The position numbers and the translations under genes were made by a program. A DNA stretch of 64,000 nt from JAQBQB01 sp963846925 (GTDB taxonomy: Bacteria; Gemmatimonadota; Gemmatimonadetes; Gemmatimonadales; Gemmatimonadaceae), in contig CAWJXW010000016.1 in assembly GCA_963846925.1 (NCBI GenBank), positions 124,001 to 188,000 on the forward strand. Reading direction: 5' to 3'. This document shows positions 37,868-47,151 of this stretch, piece by piece. The notes beneath the pieces are model-generated. The model worked only from the letters and a program-made list of their open reading frames with translations. It was not told where the DNA came from and searched no databases. Each line of letters begins with the position of its first letter. Positions within the stretch are counted from its first letter, which is position 1.

Positions 37868-40800
37868 ATGATTCGAACACGCCGAGTCGTGGCCGCCGCG
37901 ATGCTCATCTCATCCGCCGCGGCCGCCCAAGCGCCTGCCTCCAAACCCTTCGAGCTCGACTCCGCTCACGATCGCCGGATTCCGCTGGCGGAACATCGGC
38001 CCCGCGAACACGATGGGCCGCATGTCCGACGTGACGGGGATCCCGTCGCCGTCGAAGACGTTCTTCGCGGCGGCCGCCGCGGGCGGCATCTGGAAGTCCA
38101 CCAACAACGGCGTCACGTGGCGCCCGGTGTTCGACAACCAGCGCGTCATCTCGATGGGCATGCTCGCCATCGCGCCGAGCGACACGATGCAGGTGTGGGC
38201 CGGCACCGGCGAGCCGAATTCGCGCAACACGATCTCCCCCGGCGGCGGCGTCTACAAGTCCACCGACGGCGGCATCACGTGGAAGCTGATGGGACTCGAG
38301 AAGACGCAGGCGATCGGGCGCATCGTCGTGCATCCGACGAACCCGAACATCGTCTACGTCGCCGCGCTCGGCGCTCCGTGGAACGCGAATCCGGAGCGCG
38401 GTCTCTACAAGACCGAAGACGGCGGCCAGACGTGGCAGCTCATCAAGTTCATCTCCGACAAGGCGGGCTTCGTCGACGTCGCGCTCGATCCGTCGAACCC
38501 GAACACCGTCTGGGCGTCGAGCTGGCAGCGCGTGCGCGGCCCGTACTTCCTCAACTCGGGCGGCCCGGGCTCGGCGCTGTGGAAGTCGACCGACGCCGGC
38601 AAGACGTGGACCGAGATCAAGGGCGGCGGATTCCCCGAGACGACGAAGGGGCGCATCGGCATTTCGATCTCGCTCTCGAATCCGCAAGTGATGTACACGC
38701 TGGTCGAAGCGGACACGGTGCCGAATCCGAAGCCGGAGAAGGGCAAGCCCGCGGCGAAGATCGCCGTCGGGACTCTACCGCTCCAGCGACGGCGGCGCGA
38801 CCTGGGCGCGCACGAACGATCAGCGACACGCGGCCGTTCTACTACTCGCAAGTACGCGTGCACCCGAAGAATCCGGAGCGCGTGTACTGGTCGTCGACGC
38901 CGGTGCTCGTGTCGAACGACGGCGGCAAGACCGTCATCAACGCGACGAACGGCATTCACGTCGATCATCACGCGATGTGGATCGATCCGGTCGACCCGGA
39001 TCGCATGATCGTCGGCGACGACGGCGGCGTGGCGATCACGTTCGATCAGGGCGGCACCTACATGTTCGCGAACATGTTCGCCGTCGGGCAGCTCTACAAC
39101 ATGAGCTACGACTTCCAGGTCCCGTACCGCGTGTGCGGCGGCCTGCAGGACAACGGATCGTGGTGCGGGCCGAGCCGGCGTCGCCAGGGCTCGATCACCA
39201 ACGCGATGTGGTTCACCGTCGGCGGCGGCGACGGATTCGTGACGCAGCAGGACCCGACCGATCCGAACATCGATCTACGCCGAGTCGCAGGGCGGCGCGA
39301 TCGTGCGGCTCAACTACGCCACGGGACAGAGCAGCTTCCTCGTCAAGCCGCAGTACCGCCAGCGCTACGACATGTACGAGGACTCCGTGCTCATCGAGCG
39401 CGGCGACACGGCGGCGCCGCAGACGGCCGCGCAAAAGAAGGCGATCGCCGACCTTCGCTCGCGGCAGAAGACGGACTCGGCGGCGCTCGACCTGCGCTTC
39501 AATTGGAATACGCCGTATCTTCATCTCGCCGCACAACCCGTCGACGCTCTACGTGGGCGGGAATCGCGTGCTCAAGTCCACCAAGCGCGGCGACGATCTC
39601 TTCCCGATCTCGCCCGACCTCAGCACCGCCGACACGGTGAAGATCCGCGTGTCCACGCGGACGACCGGCGGCATCACCAACGACGCCACCGGCGCCGAGA
39701 CGTACTGCACGGTCGTCTCGCTGAACGAGTCGCCGATTCGCGCGGGGATTCTCTACGCCGGAACCGACGACGGCCGTCTCTGGGTCACGAGGAACGACGG
39801 CGGCACGTGGGAGGAGTTGACGACGCACGTGACCGGCGTTCCGGCCGGGACGTACATCACGCGCATCGAGCCGTCGCCGCACGATTCGATGACGTTCTTC
39901 GTGACGTACGACAACCACCGCAACGGCGACTTCAAGCCGTACGTCTTCGTGACGCATGATTTCGGCAAGACGTTTTCGTCGATCGCGGCGAATCTGCCCG
40001 TCGGCGGACCGGATTACGTGCACGTGATCCGGCAGGATCCCGTCAACAAGAACCTGCTCTTCCTCGGCACCGACGTCGGCGCGTACGTCTCGGTGAACGG
40101 CGGGCAGTCGTGGCAGCGCTTCATGACGGGCTTGCCGACCGTGCCGGTGCACGACCTGCGCATCCACCCGCGCGACCACGAGCTCATCGCGGCCACGCAC
40201 GGGCGCGGTATCTGGATCGCCGACATCTCGGCGCTCCAGCAGATCGACGAGAAGGTGATGGCGGAGGACGCGCACCTCTTCTCGTCGCCGACGGGGTTCC
40301 AGTTCGGCGATCCGCCGGTGGAAGGACAGTCGCAGGGTCATCAGGTGTTCCAGGGGGCGAGCCCGCCGTACGGCGCGGTCATCACGTATCGTCTCGCGGC
40401 GCGTCAACCGCAGGCGAAAATCGCCATTCTCGACGCGGCTGGTGACACGATGCAGGTGCTCAACGGTCCGGGCGCGGCCGGGATCAATCGCGTCGCGTGG
40501 GCGTACGGCGGCAAGCCGGCGCCGCGTCGCGCGCTCGGCGCGGTGCAAAAGCGCGACTCCGCGCTTCAGATGAATCGAATCGTTTTCGTGTTGGACTCGC
40601 TCGACAAAGCCGGCGCGAATCCGATGATGACGGGAATGATGCGACAGCTCGTACGCACGGGCGATTTCTCGCCGATCGCGGCGATGTTCGCGGGTCGCGG
40701 CGGGGCGCCTGGCTTTGGCGCGCCGCCACCGTGGAACCCACGGCCGGGAGAACAGGCAACGGGCGCCGCGGCAGCGGGAGGCGGTCGGGGTGGCGCGCCT

Positions 40801-41160
40801 GGCGGCGCACAACCTGGAGCGCCGGCGGCAGCACCGGCAGCACCTGGTGTCGCTGGTGCCGCTGGTGCCGCGAGCCAAGTGGGAACGCCCGCGGCGGCAG
40901 CGCCTGCGGCCGCCGCAGCCGCGATGCCGCTCGATCCGTCGGCGATGCAACAGTGGGCGCCGCTGTTCAACATTCCCGGCCGTCCACCTGCCGGCGGGTT
41001 CGGGCTCGGCTTCATGCAGACGCTCGGCTTCGGTGATCCGACAGCCGCGTTCTTCGGCGGGACGGGCGGAAGCGTCGCCGCCGGCGACTACGTCGCCGTG
41101 ATGACGGTCGGCGGGAAAACGCTGCGTCAGAAGATGCGCGTGGAGAAGTCGAACCCGTAA
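37868..41160 (+). CDS. VPS10/sortilin-type beta-propeller secreted protein (five frame breaks)
   Basis: About 1,095 residues after correction. A signal peptide (VVAAAMLISSAAAAQ) and FRWRNIGPANTMGRMSD begin the protein. Repeated Asp-box-like blades follow, such as GIWKSTNNGVTW, GVYKSTDGGITW, GLYKTEDGGQTW, ALWKSTDAGKTW, LWVTRNDGGTWEE and AYVSVNGGQSWQR. Breaks near 37960, 38770, 38825, 39270 and 39525 each need one base removed. The C-terminal domain contains a long Gly/Ala/Pro-rich segment (about 40720-40930). These proteins are abundant in Gemmatimonadota and often called glycosidases, without proof. The role may be peptide or glycan binding. Confidence 0.88.
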
Positions 41161-41209
41161 TCGGAATTCTGCGCGGTGCGCGAGCTACGATTGGCGTTGG
41201 AAAAAGCTC

Positions 41210-41335
41210 GACGCAGATGACGCAGACGGAAGACAGCAATGACGCAGATGTTTGAAATGGGGGTGTGGATTTTGGGTCCACACCCCCATTCGTCCATCTG
41301 CGTCATTGCCGTTCAAGTCTGCGTCATCTGCGTTG
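41210..41335. repeat. Triple nested palindrome, CGCAGAT family, copy D
   Basis: Three concentric perfect stems: outer 41211-41227 with 41319-41333 region (ACGCAGATGACGCAGAC and complement), middle 41236-41250 with 41295-41309 (GCAATGACGCAGATG and complement), inner 41256-41269 with 41277-41290 (AATGGGGGTGTGGA and complement). It lies between the convergent VPS10 and SpaA-like genes. The innermost stem is not shared with other copies. Confidence 0.9.
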
Positions 41336-41363
41336 AATTCTTCTCACCCTAACTGATGCCCCA

Positions 41364-42455
41364 CTACTTCGCGACCGGCCACGGTGTGTCGACGAACGTC
41401 CCCGCATTCGCCAGCTTTCCGGCTGTGACATGCGCGACGTACGGATAGCAACCCGCGTTGACGGACGGTGGATCGTAGCCCCACGGCGCATCGTGCTGGC
41501 AGACGATGTAGTCGCCAGCCGCCGGCACGATCACGAAATACTTGCCCGTCGTCGGATCGCGGTCGGGCATGATGTTGTCGGCGACGTTGATGTCACCCTG
41601 CGGCGTATAGCCCGCTCGCTTGATGACGAACGTCGTGCTCCCGAGCGGTTTGCCCTGCGGGTCCTGCACATTGAAGTACAAGCTATACGTGGGGTTGTTC
41701 ACCCATTTGCCGAGGTTCTGCGGCGTGAAGCCCGGCGTCGCCGTAAAGATCTTGCACACGGGCGCCTGGGCGATGAATCCACTTGGCGCCAGCGACTCGC
41801 AAATCGTGTATGACGCGCTCGCGCTTTGAATCAGGAACTTGCCAAGAGCGTTGTCCTGATCGAACGCGCCGTTGTCCCATCCGCTGGCGACGGTCTTGAG
41901 GTTCCCGTCGTAGATCGTGAAGTACGCGTTGCCCAACAGATTGCCGACCGGGTCGACGACGCTCCAGCTCTCTCGCGGCATGTGATAGTTGTAGAACGGC
42001 CCGACCGTCGTCGTGCTGTTCGACGAGATGCTGGCAGACGCACACGTGTTGGGTGGCAGCACGTAGTTCGCCGGCGCCACGATCTCGCAGAGCTGATACT
42101 GGCCGGGGAGCAGCCCCATCGTCTTAAAGCTGCCAGCCGCCGCATCCTGGTCCGCCGGCGTGAGGTTGTCGGTGACCAAGAGGCTGACGTTATTCGGGCC
42201 GGTAAGGACGAACTGCGCGCCGCCGACCAAGTGGGACAGGTTGCCGTCTCTGACCGCCCAAACGGCGACGCCGTTTCCTTGGCGGCCGATGGCGTTGCCG
42301 CCCTTCTCCGCCGTCGCGGCAGCGGCGGGCTGACGCGGAGCCGAGGGGAGATCGTCCTGGCACGCGGCGATGGCCAACAGGATAGCGGCGGCGCCGGGCG
42401 CGACTAGGGCGCCGGCGATACCCGCGCGACCGCGGAAGCTGAAGTTCGTGAACAT
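41364..42455 (-). CDS. Lipoprotein with SpaA/prealbumin-like repeats
   Basis: A 363-residue lipoprotein; LLAIAAC puts the lipid cysteine near residue 32. Three repeats of about 90 residues follow, each with a short NxxGxAxFxIxxG-type strand and a cysteine near the end (GGAQFVLTGPNNVSLL to YQLCEIVAP; GNAYFTIYDGNLKTV to YTICESLAPS; GSTTFVIKRAGYTPQG to YIVCQHDAPW). This is the prealbumin-like fold of SpaA-type surface proteins. Palindrome copies D and E lie on either side. A surface or adhesive role is inferred. Confidence 0.78.
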   Translation of the reverse strand: MFTNFSFRGRAGIAGALVAPGAAAILLAIAACQDDLPSAPRQPAAAATAEKGGNAIGRQGNGVAVWAVRDGNLSHLVGGAQFVLTGPNNVSLLVTDNLTPADQDAAAGSFKTMGLLPGQYQLCEIVAPANYVLPPNTCASASISSNSTTTVGPFYNYHMPRESWSVVDPVGNLLGNAYFTIYDGNLKTVASGWDNGAFDQDNALGKFLIQSASASYTICESLAPSGFIAQAPVCKIFTATPGFTPQNLGKWVNNPTYSLYFNVQDPQGKPLGSTTFVIKRAGYTPQGDINVADNIMPDRDPTTGKYFVIVPAAGDYIVCQHDAPWGYDPPSVNAGCYPYVAHVTAGKLANAGTFVDTPWPVAK

Positions 42456-42643
42456 GGAAGCATTCCTCGCGAATGATCGGTGATTGCCGATCGCACGGCG
42501 TCATGCGCTGTGCACGAGCCGGATCGGATGCGAGTGATGCTACGGTCGCCGGTCACGCCCCCATTTTGCGCAAATCACCCGGAAATCACGCGGCGCAAGT
42601 CGCTGTGTCTTGGCGCCTTGGGCCACGACAGCGGGGCGAGAAA

Positions 42644-42767
42644 ATTCAGCGCGTATGCCGCGGATTTGAACGGCGAGTGCCGCAGATGAACTGCGGGTGA
42701 TGCGGTTTTTCCTGTGGTTCAAAATCCGCGTCGATCGCCGTTCAGATCCGCGGCATCTGCGTTCAAT
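42644..42767. repeat. CGCAGAT-family palindrome, copy E
   Basis: Left arm 42644-42675 (ATTCAGCGCGTATGCCGCGG, continuing) faces right arm 42736-42767, whose complement begins ATTGAACGCAGATGCCGCGG. The inner stretch TTTGAACGGCG and CGCCGTTCA pair as well. The loop contains one unpaired CCGCAGATGA. This copy is the only feature that I see in the 356-base gap 42456-42811. Confidence 0.85.
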
Positions 42768-42811
42768 CTTGGTCGCCGGACGCGGCGGTCGCGCGGCGAG
42801 AAGCGCTCCCG

Positions 42812-44137
42812 TTACGGCAGGGCTCGCACCGGCGCCGGCTCCCCGCGAACGAGCGCCGTCAGCCACGCCGCGGACCGCGTCGTGAACGGCATCAGTTGTT
42901 CGGGCGTCGCCTGGTGGTTGTGGGGCGAGTCGATCATCGGCACGGCTTCCTTTGGCCCGGCGATCTGGTTGAACGCGGTCCAGATGCCGATCGACGGCGC
43001 GACCTTGTCGAGGAAGCCCATCGCCAGCATCGACGGCACATGAACTCGCGACGCGAAGTTCACGACGTCGAAGTACGCCGCTGTCTCGACGACGCGCGGA
43101 TTGGTCGTGTCCCAGAACGGGTACCCGGCGTCGCGCCCATGGAGCGCCGCGGCGGCGTCCGCCCCGGCGGGCACGTTCACCACGACCCCCGTGATCCTCG
43201 GATTCAACGCCGCCGTCACGAGACTCTGCTGCCCGCCCATGCTGATCCCCGTCGCGACGACGGTGCGGCCGTCCCACTCGGGTCGCGTCGCGATGAACTC
43301 GACGGCGCGATAGTCCCCGAGATACATCTGAAGGAAATAGTTGTGGTCCCGGTCGGTCTCGTTGATGCGCTGGTACTCCTTGAGCATCTGCGGGAGCGCA
43401 TCGTAGAACGCTTGCGGCATGTCGCTCGGCACGTCGTGCGGCTCGACGTTGACGGCAAGCCATCCCTCGGCGGCGCGATCGGTGACCCACGGTTCCTCGA
43501 GCGGGTATGGCGGGCGCGCCCACTGGAAGATGACGAGCGCGGGGAATTTCCCGGCGCGCTTGGGCCACGCCATCTGACCGTAGACGTGCGCGCCGCCGAG
43601 GTTGTCGAGGCGGAACGTCGCGTAGTCGACGCCCTCCACACCGCTCTCCTTCGCCGTGATTACGGCGTTCATCGGCACCTTCGCCAATCGGTCGAGCTTC
43701 GATTTCCAGAACTCGTCGAAGTCGGCGGGGCGCGGAGCGACGGGCTGGATGTTCGTCGGATCGACCGCCGCGGCAAACGCGATGAGGCCGGGTCCGCCGG
43801 TGTGCACGTCGCCGAAATTCTTCGTGCCGGCCGGAGGCCGAATCTCGACGCGTACCATGCCTGGCTCGCCGAGCGATGTCTCGATCTTGGTAGAACCGTG
43901 GGCGAGATCGATAGTGCCGGATTTGATCTCGCGCTGACCGTTCTCGGTGATCGTGTAGGTGTAGGCGCCCGCCGCAACGTGGTCGCCCGGAGCAAGGCCG
44001 ACCGTCCAGCCGACCGTTTCGTCGATTCGATAGATGCCGGTCTTCGAGTACGGCGTCGCGACGAGCTTCTGCCCGTGAACAGGGGCGATGGCGGTCGACA
44101 GCGCGACCACGCACAGGCGAATCGGGGATAATGTCAT
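42812..44137 (-). CDS. Secreted acetyl-xylan-esterase-like hydrolase (AXE1 family)
   Basis: A 441-residue exported alpha/beta hydrolase. A signal peptide ends near APVHGQK. An N-terminal beta domain (GDHVAAGAYTYTITENG) precedes the AXE1 domain. The nucleophile is in ATGISMGGQQS, the acid in AMGFLDKVAP, and the histidine in DSPHNHQATP. The family contains cephalosporin-C and acetyl-xylan deacetylases. Preceding palindrome copy F and following copy E frame the gene. The substrate is inferred to be an acetylated glycan. Confidence 0.85.
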   Translation of the reverse strand: MTLSPIRLCVVALSTAIAPVHGQKLVATPYSKTGIYRIDETVGWTVGLAPGDHVAAGAYTYTITENGQREIKSGTIDLAHGSTKIETSLGEPGMVRVEIRPPAGTKNFGDVHTGGPGLIAFAAAVDPTNIQPVAPRPADFDEFWKSKLDRLAKVPMNAVITAKESGVEGVDYATFRLDNLGGAHVYGQMAWPKRAGKFPALVIFQWARPPYPLEEPWVTDRAAEGWLAVNVEPHDVPSDMPQAFYDALPQMLKEYQRINETDRDHNYFLQMYLGDYRAVEFIATRPEWDGRTVVATGISMGGQQSLVTAALNPRITGVVVNVPAGADAAAALHGRDAGYPFWDTTNPRVVETAAYFDVVNFASRVHVPSMLAMGFLDKVAPSIGIWTAFNQIAGPKEAVPMIDSPHNHQATPEQLMPFTTRSAAWLTALVRGEPAPVRALP

Positions 44138-44207
44138 ATCGCGGGTTTGGGTGCTCCGCCTGAGCCGATCCTGCCCGACACAGTTCGGCCAGGCGGGTAG
44201 GAAGAAT

Positions 44208-44328
44208 TCAACGCAGATGCCGCAGATGAAACAACAATGACGCAGATGAAAAGCGAGAGCGCTATCGAAGTCAACAAACGCCTTAGTCTGCGGGATTGCC
44301 GTTCAAGATCTGCGGCATCTGCGTTGAA
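44208..44328. repeat. CGCAGAT-family palindrome, copy F
   Basis: Outer arms 44208-44228 (TTCAACGCAGATGCCGCAGA, last base T) and 44308-44328 are a perfect 21-bp inverted repeat. Inner boxes CAATGACGCAGATGA and GTCTGCGGGATTG pair imperfectly. It lies between the esterase start and the acyl-CoA dehydrogenase stop. This copy carries the GCCGCAGAT variant on both outer arms. Confidence 0.9.
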
Positions 44329-44353
44329 GTTTTTTCGCTTTCAATCGTGGCCG

Positions 44354-46267
44354 CTACGCGGCGCCGACAGTCTCTCCCGTCCGCATGACGCCCGCGGGCG
44401 CCGTCGTCTCGTCCTCGACCAAACTCACGATCCCCGTCTCGAGCCAGGAGTGCTCCCCGCGCATCACCTGCTGCGCGACCTTGTACATCTGGGCGTCGTA
44501 GTCGCCGTAGAACGAGGCGAACAACTGCTTCACTCGAACGCTGGCGGCTCGGCAGAAGAGATCCGCCAGCGCAGCGGCCTCGCGGTTACCCTGCTTCGCG
44601 AGCATCTGCGCGCGCACGCACGACGCGGCGATGGCGAACAGCTCCGCACCGATGTCGACAGCGCGGAAGAGCACGAGCTGGCGTCGCTCGAGCTTGGGCC
44701 CGAGCCGCACCATCGCGTGAAAGATCGCCCGCCCGAGCTTCCGGGTATGCCGCTCGGCGAACCGCATGTGCTTCGCGAGGGACCCGAATTCGCCGAATGA
44801 TCCCGGCATTTGCCCCGCGCCGAGCCACCGCGCCGGATACCACATCGGATAGAACTTCATCACGCGGCCGAACGCGGCGGCCTTTTCCTTGCGCGACGCG
44901 TTCTTGTCCACCAACGCGAACGCCGTCTTGAAGTGGTGGTCCACCGCCTCGCGCGCGATGAACAGCCGCATGATCTCCGACGAACCCTCGAAGATCAGGT
45001 TGATACGGGTGTCGCGCATCGCCCGCTCGACCGGGATCGGCCGCTCGCCGCGCGCGCGCAGCGAGTCCGCCGTCTCGTAGCCCCGCCCGCCGCGGATCTG
45101 CAGCGCGTCGTCGACGATGCGCCAGCCGTGCTCCGTGTTGTACATCTTGGCGATCGCCGCTTCGAGCCTGATGTCGTAGTTCCCGCGCTCGGCGAGCCCC
45201 ACGGTCAATCCGGCGATCGCTTCCATCGCGAACGTGTTCGCGGCCATCATGCCGAGCTTCTGCGCGACCGCTTCGTGCTTGCCGATGGACACGCCCCACT
45301 GGACGCGCTCCACGGCCCACGTGCGCGACGCCTCGAGCAACGCCTTGCATCCGCCGGCGGTGCTCGCCGGAAGCGTGAGGCGCCCGGTGTTCAGCGTGAC
45401 GAGCGCGATCTTGAGCCCGCGTCCCTCTTCCCAGAGGACGTTCTCTCGCGGAACGCGCACATGGTTGAATCGGATGACGCCGTTCTCGATCGCCTTGAGG
45501 CCCATGAAGCGGCAGCGATGAACGACCTCGACGCCCGGCCACGACGCCTCGACGATGAAGGCGGTGATCTGCTTGCGCGTCTTGCCGTTCACGACGGCAT
45601 CCGGGGTTCGCGCCATCACGACGAACAGCTCGGCGCGCGTCCCGTTCGTGCACCACAGCTTCTCGCCGTCGAGAATGAAATACTTGCCGTCGGGCGTCAG
45701 CTCGGCGTGCGTGTGCATGTTCGCCGGGTCGGAACCGGCGTCCACTTCCGTGAGGGCGAACGCGCTGATCGCGCCCTTGGCGAGCCGCGGAAAATACTTC
45801 GCCTTCTGCGCGTCGTTGCCGAACAATTTGAGCGGCTGGGGCAATCCTATAGACTGATGGGCTGACAGAAGCGCCGTGAGTGACCCGTCCTTCGACGTCA
45901 CCAGCGCCATCGCCTTTACATAACTCGAATACGAAAGCCCGAGCCCGCCGTATTCCTTGGGAATCTTGATCCCGAAGGCGCCCATCTCGCGCAGTTCCTG
46001 GACGTATTCCTCGGGAATCTCACCCGTGCGGTCGATCATGTCCGAATCGACGCGCTCGAGGAACTCGCGCATCGTGTCGAGAAATGGCCGGGCGCGTTCC
46101 TCTTCCTCGGGGTCGTCGGGGGGATGCGGATGAATCAGGTCGAGTCGAAAACGGCCGAGAAACATCTCGCGCACGAAGCTCGGACCCGACCACTCGCTCT
46201 CGCGCGCCGCCTCGGCGACGTCTCGTGCCTCGCCCTCCGAAGCGTGCGTTCTCGCTTGCTCTGACAT
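44354..46267 (-). CDS. Acyl-CoA dehydrogenase (very-long-chain/ACAD9-like)
   Basis: FAD enzyme of about 637 residues that introduces the first double bond of fatty acyl-CoA. ALTEVDAGSDPANM is the FAD/substrate motif; the catalytic glutamate is in LIFEGSSEIMRLFIARE. IRGGRGYETADSL is the usual FAD-binding segment. The extra C-terminal domain of about 170 residues matches VLCAD-type enzymes. No other fatty acid gene is adjacent. The start at 46267 gives an N-terminal extension of about 60 acidic residues. Confidence 0.9.
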   Translation of the reverse strand: MSEQARTHASEGEARDVAEAARESEWSGPSFVREMFLGRFRLDLIHPHPPDDPEEEERARPFLDTMREFLERVDSDMIDRTGEIPEEYVQELREMGAFGIKIPKEYGGLGLSYSSYVKAMALVTSKDGSLTALLSAHQSIGLPQPLKLFGNDAQKAKYFPRLAKGAISAFALTEVDAGSDPANMHTHAELTPDGKYFILDGEKLWCTNGTRAELFVVMARTPDAVVNGKTRKQITAFIVEASWPGVEVVHRCRFMGLKAIENGVIRFNHVRVPRENVLWEEGRGLKIALVTLNTGRLTLPASTAGGCKALLEASRTWAVERVQWGVSIGKHEAVAQKLGMMAANTFAMEAIAGLTVGLAERGNYDIRLEAAIAKMYNTEHGWRIVDDALQIRGGRGYETADSLRARGERPIPVERAMRDTRINLIFEGSSEIMRLFIAREAVDHHFKTAFALVDKNASRKEKAAAFGRVMKFYPMWYPARWLGAGQMPGSFGEFGSLAKHMRFAERHTRKLGRAIFHAMVRLGPKLERRQLVLFRAVDIGAELFAIAASCVRAQMLAKQGNREAAALADLFCRAASVRVKQLFASFYGDYDAQMYKVAQQVMRGEHSWLETGIVSLVEDETTAPAGVMRTGETVGAA

Positions 46268-46404
46268 GGGTTACTCGCGGTAGGCGACGTCATCGCCAAG
46301 TTGGAGTGCCACGGCGGCGGGGCCGCCGGTGGCTCCCGCCATCCCCTCTCAAATATGCAACCCGTGCGCCCAAAGGAGCTCGGCCGTCATGTCGGACTCG
46401 GCGC

Positions 46405-47151
46405 TCAGCGTTTCTCGCCGCGAGCGGCGTCCCCGGGGAGTGGAATCGGCTCGACCCTCGTCTCGCCTCGCTGCCTGATCACCACGCCAGCGCCCACCAG
46501 CGCGATCGCGGCGAACGCGAACCACTGGATGGCGTAGTTGAGATGCGGCCCCTCGTCGAGGGGCGGCGGAGTGAGGCGGGCCAGACGATCCGGCGCGACC
46601 ACCGAGTCGCCGAGCATCACGACGTACACAGGCGACACGGGAAATGGCAGCGCCCCTCGTACGGCGGCGTACCCGAGACGCGTGATCACTCCCGGATGAT
46701 CCGCCGACATCCCGCCGGTGACGGACGGAAATTCCTCGACATATCCGCTGAAGACCGAATAGCGGTCGTGCCACTTGGCGAGATCGACGGTCTCCCCATC
46801 GGGCGCGTACACCCAACCGCGATCGACGATCACCGCCGTGTCGTGGCCGGCGACATGGATCGGCGTCAGAATGTTGACGCCCGGTGATCCCTTGTACGAC
46901 CGAGACGCGTAGACGAGCTCGTGGCCGTAGTCCGGCGTGCCGGTCACGTGCGCGTGCCGAAAGCGCATCGACGCCGAGTCGCCGGGAAGCGCGGCGACGT
47001 CCGCGTCGGGTGCCTGGAGCCGCGACATGACGAGCGCGTTTCTCGCCCGACGCTCGCCCAGCCGATGAAGCTGCCAGAACCCCAGCCGAACGAAGATCGC
47101 GGCCGAGAGCACCGCGAAGGCGACGAAGATGGGAACGCGAAGCTTGCTCAA
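46405..47151 (-). CDS. SURF1 family cytochrome oxidase assembly protein
   Basis: A 248-residue membrane protein with a helix at each end, the SURF1 layout. FVRLGFWQLHRLGERRARN is the family start; VIVDRGWVYAPDG and the final AIQWFAFAAIALVGAGVV match. SURF1 helps insert heme a into cytochrome oxidase. The TTG start at 47151 overlaps the previous stop as TTGA. No oxidase subunit gene is in the window. Confidence 0.88.
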   Translation of the reverse strand: MSKLRVPIFVAFAVLSAAIFVRLGFWQLHRLGERRARNALVMSRLQAPDADVAALPGDSASMRFRHAHVTGTPDYGHELVYASRSYKGSPGVNILTPIHVAGHDTAVIVDRGWVYAPDGETVDLAKWHDRYSVFSGYVEEFPSVTGGMSADHPGVITRLGYAAVRGALPFPVSPVYVVMLGDSVVAPDRLARLTPPPLDEGPHLNYAIQWFAFAAIALVGAGVVIRQRGETRVEPIPLPGDAARGEKR

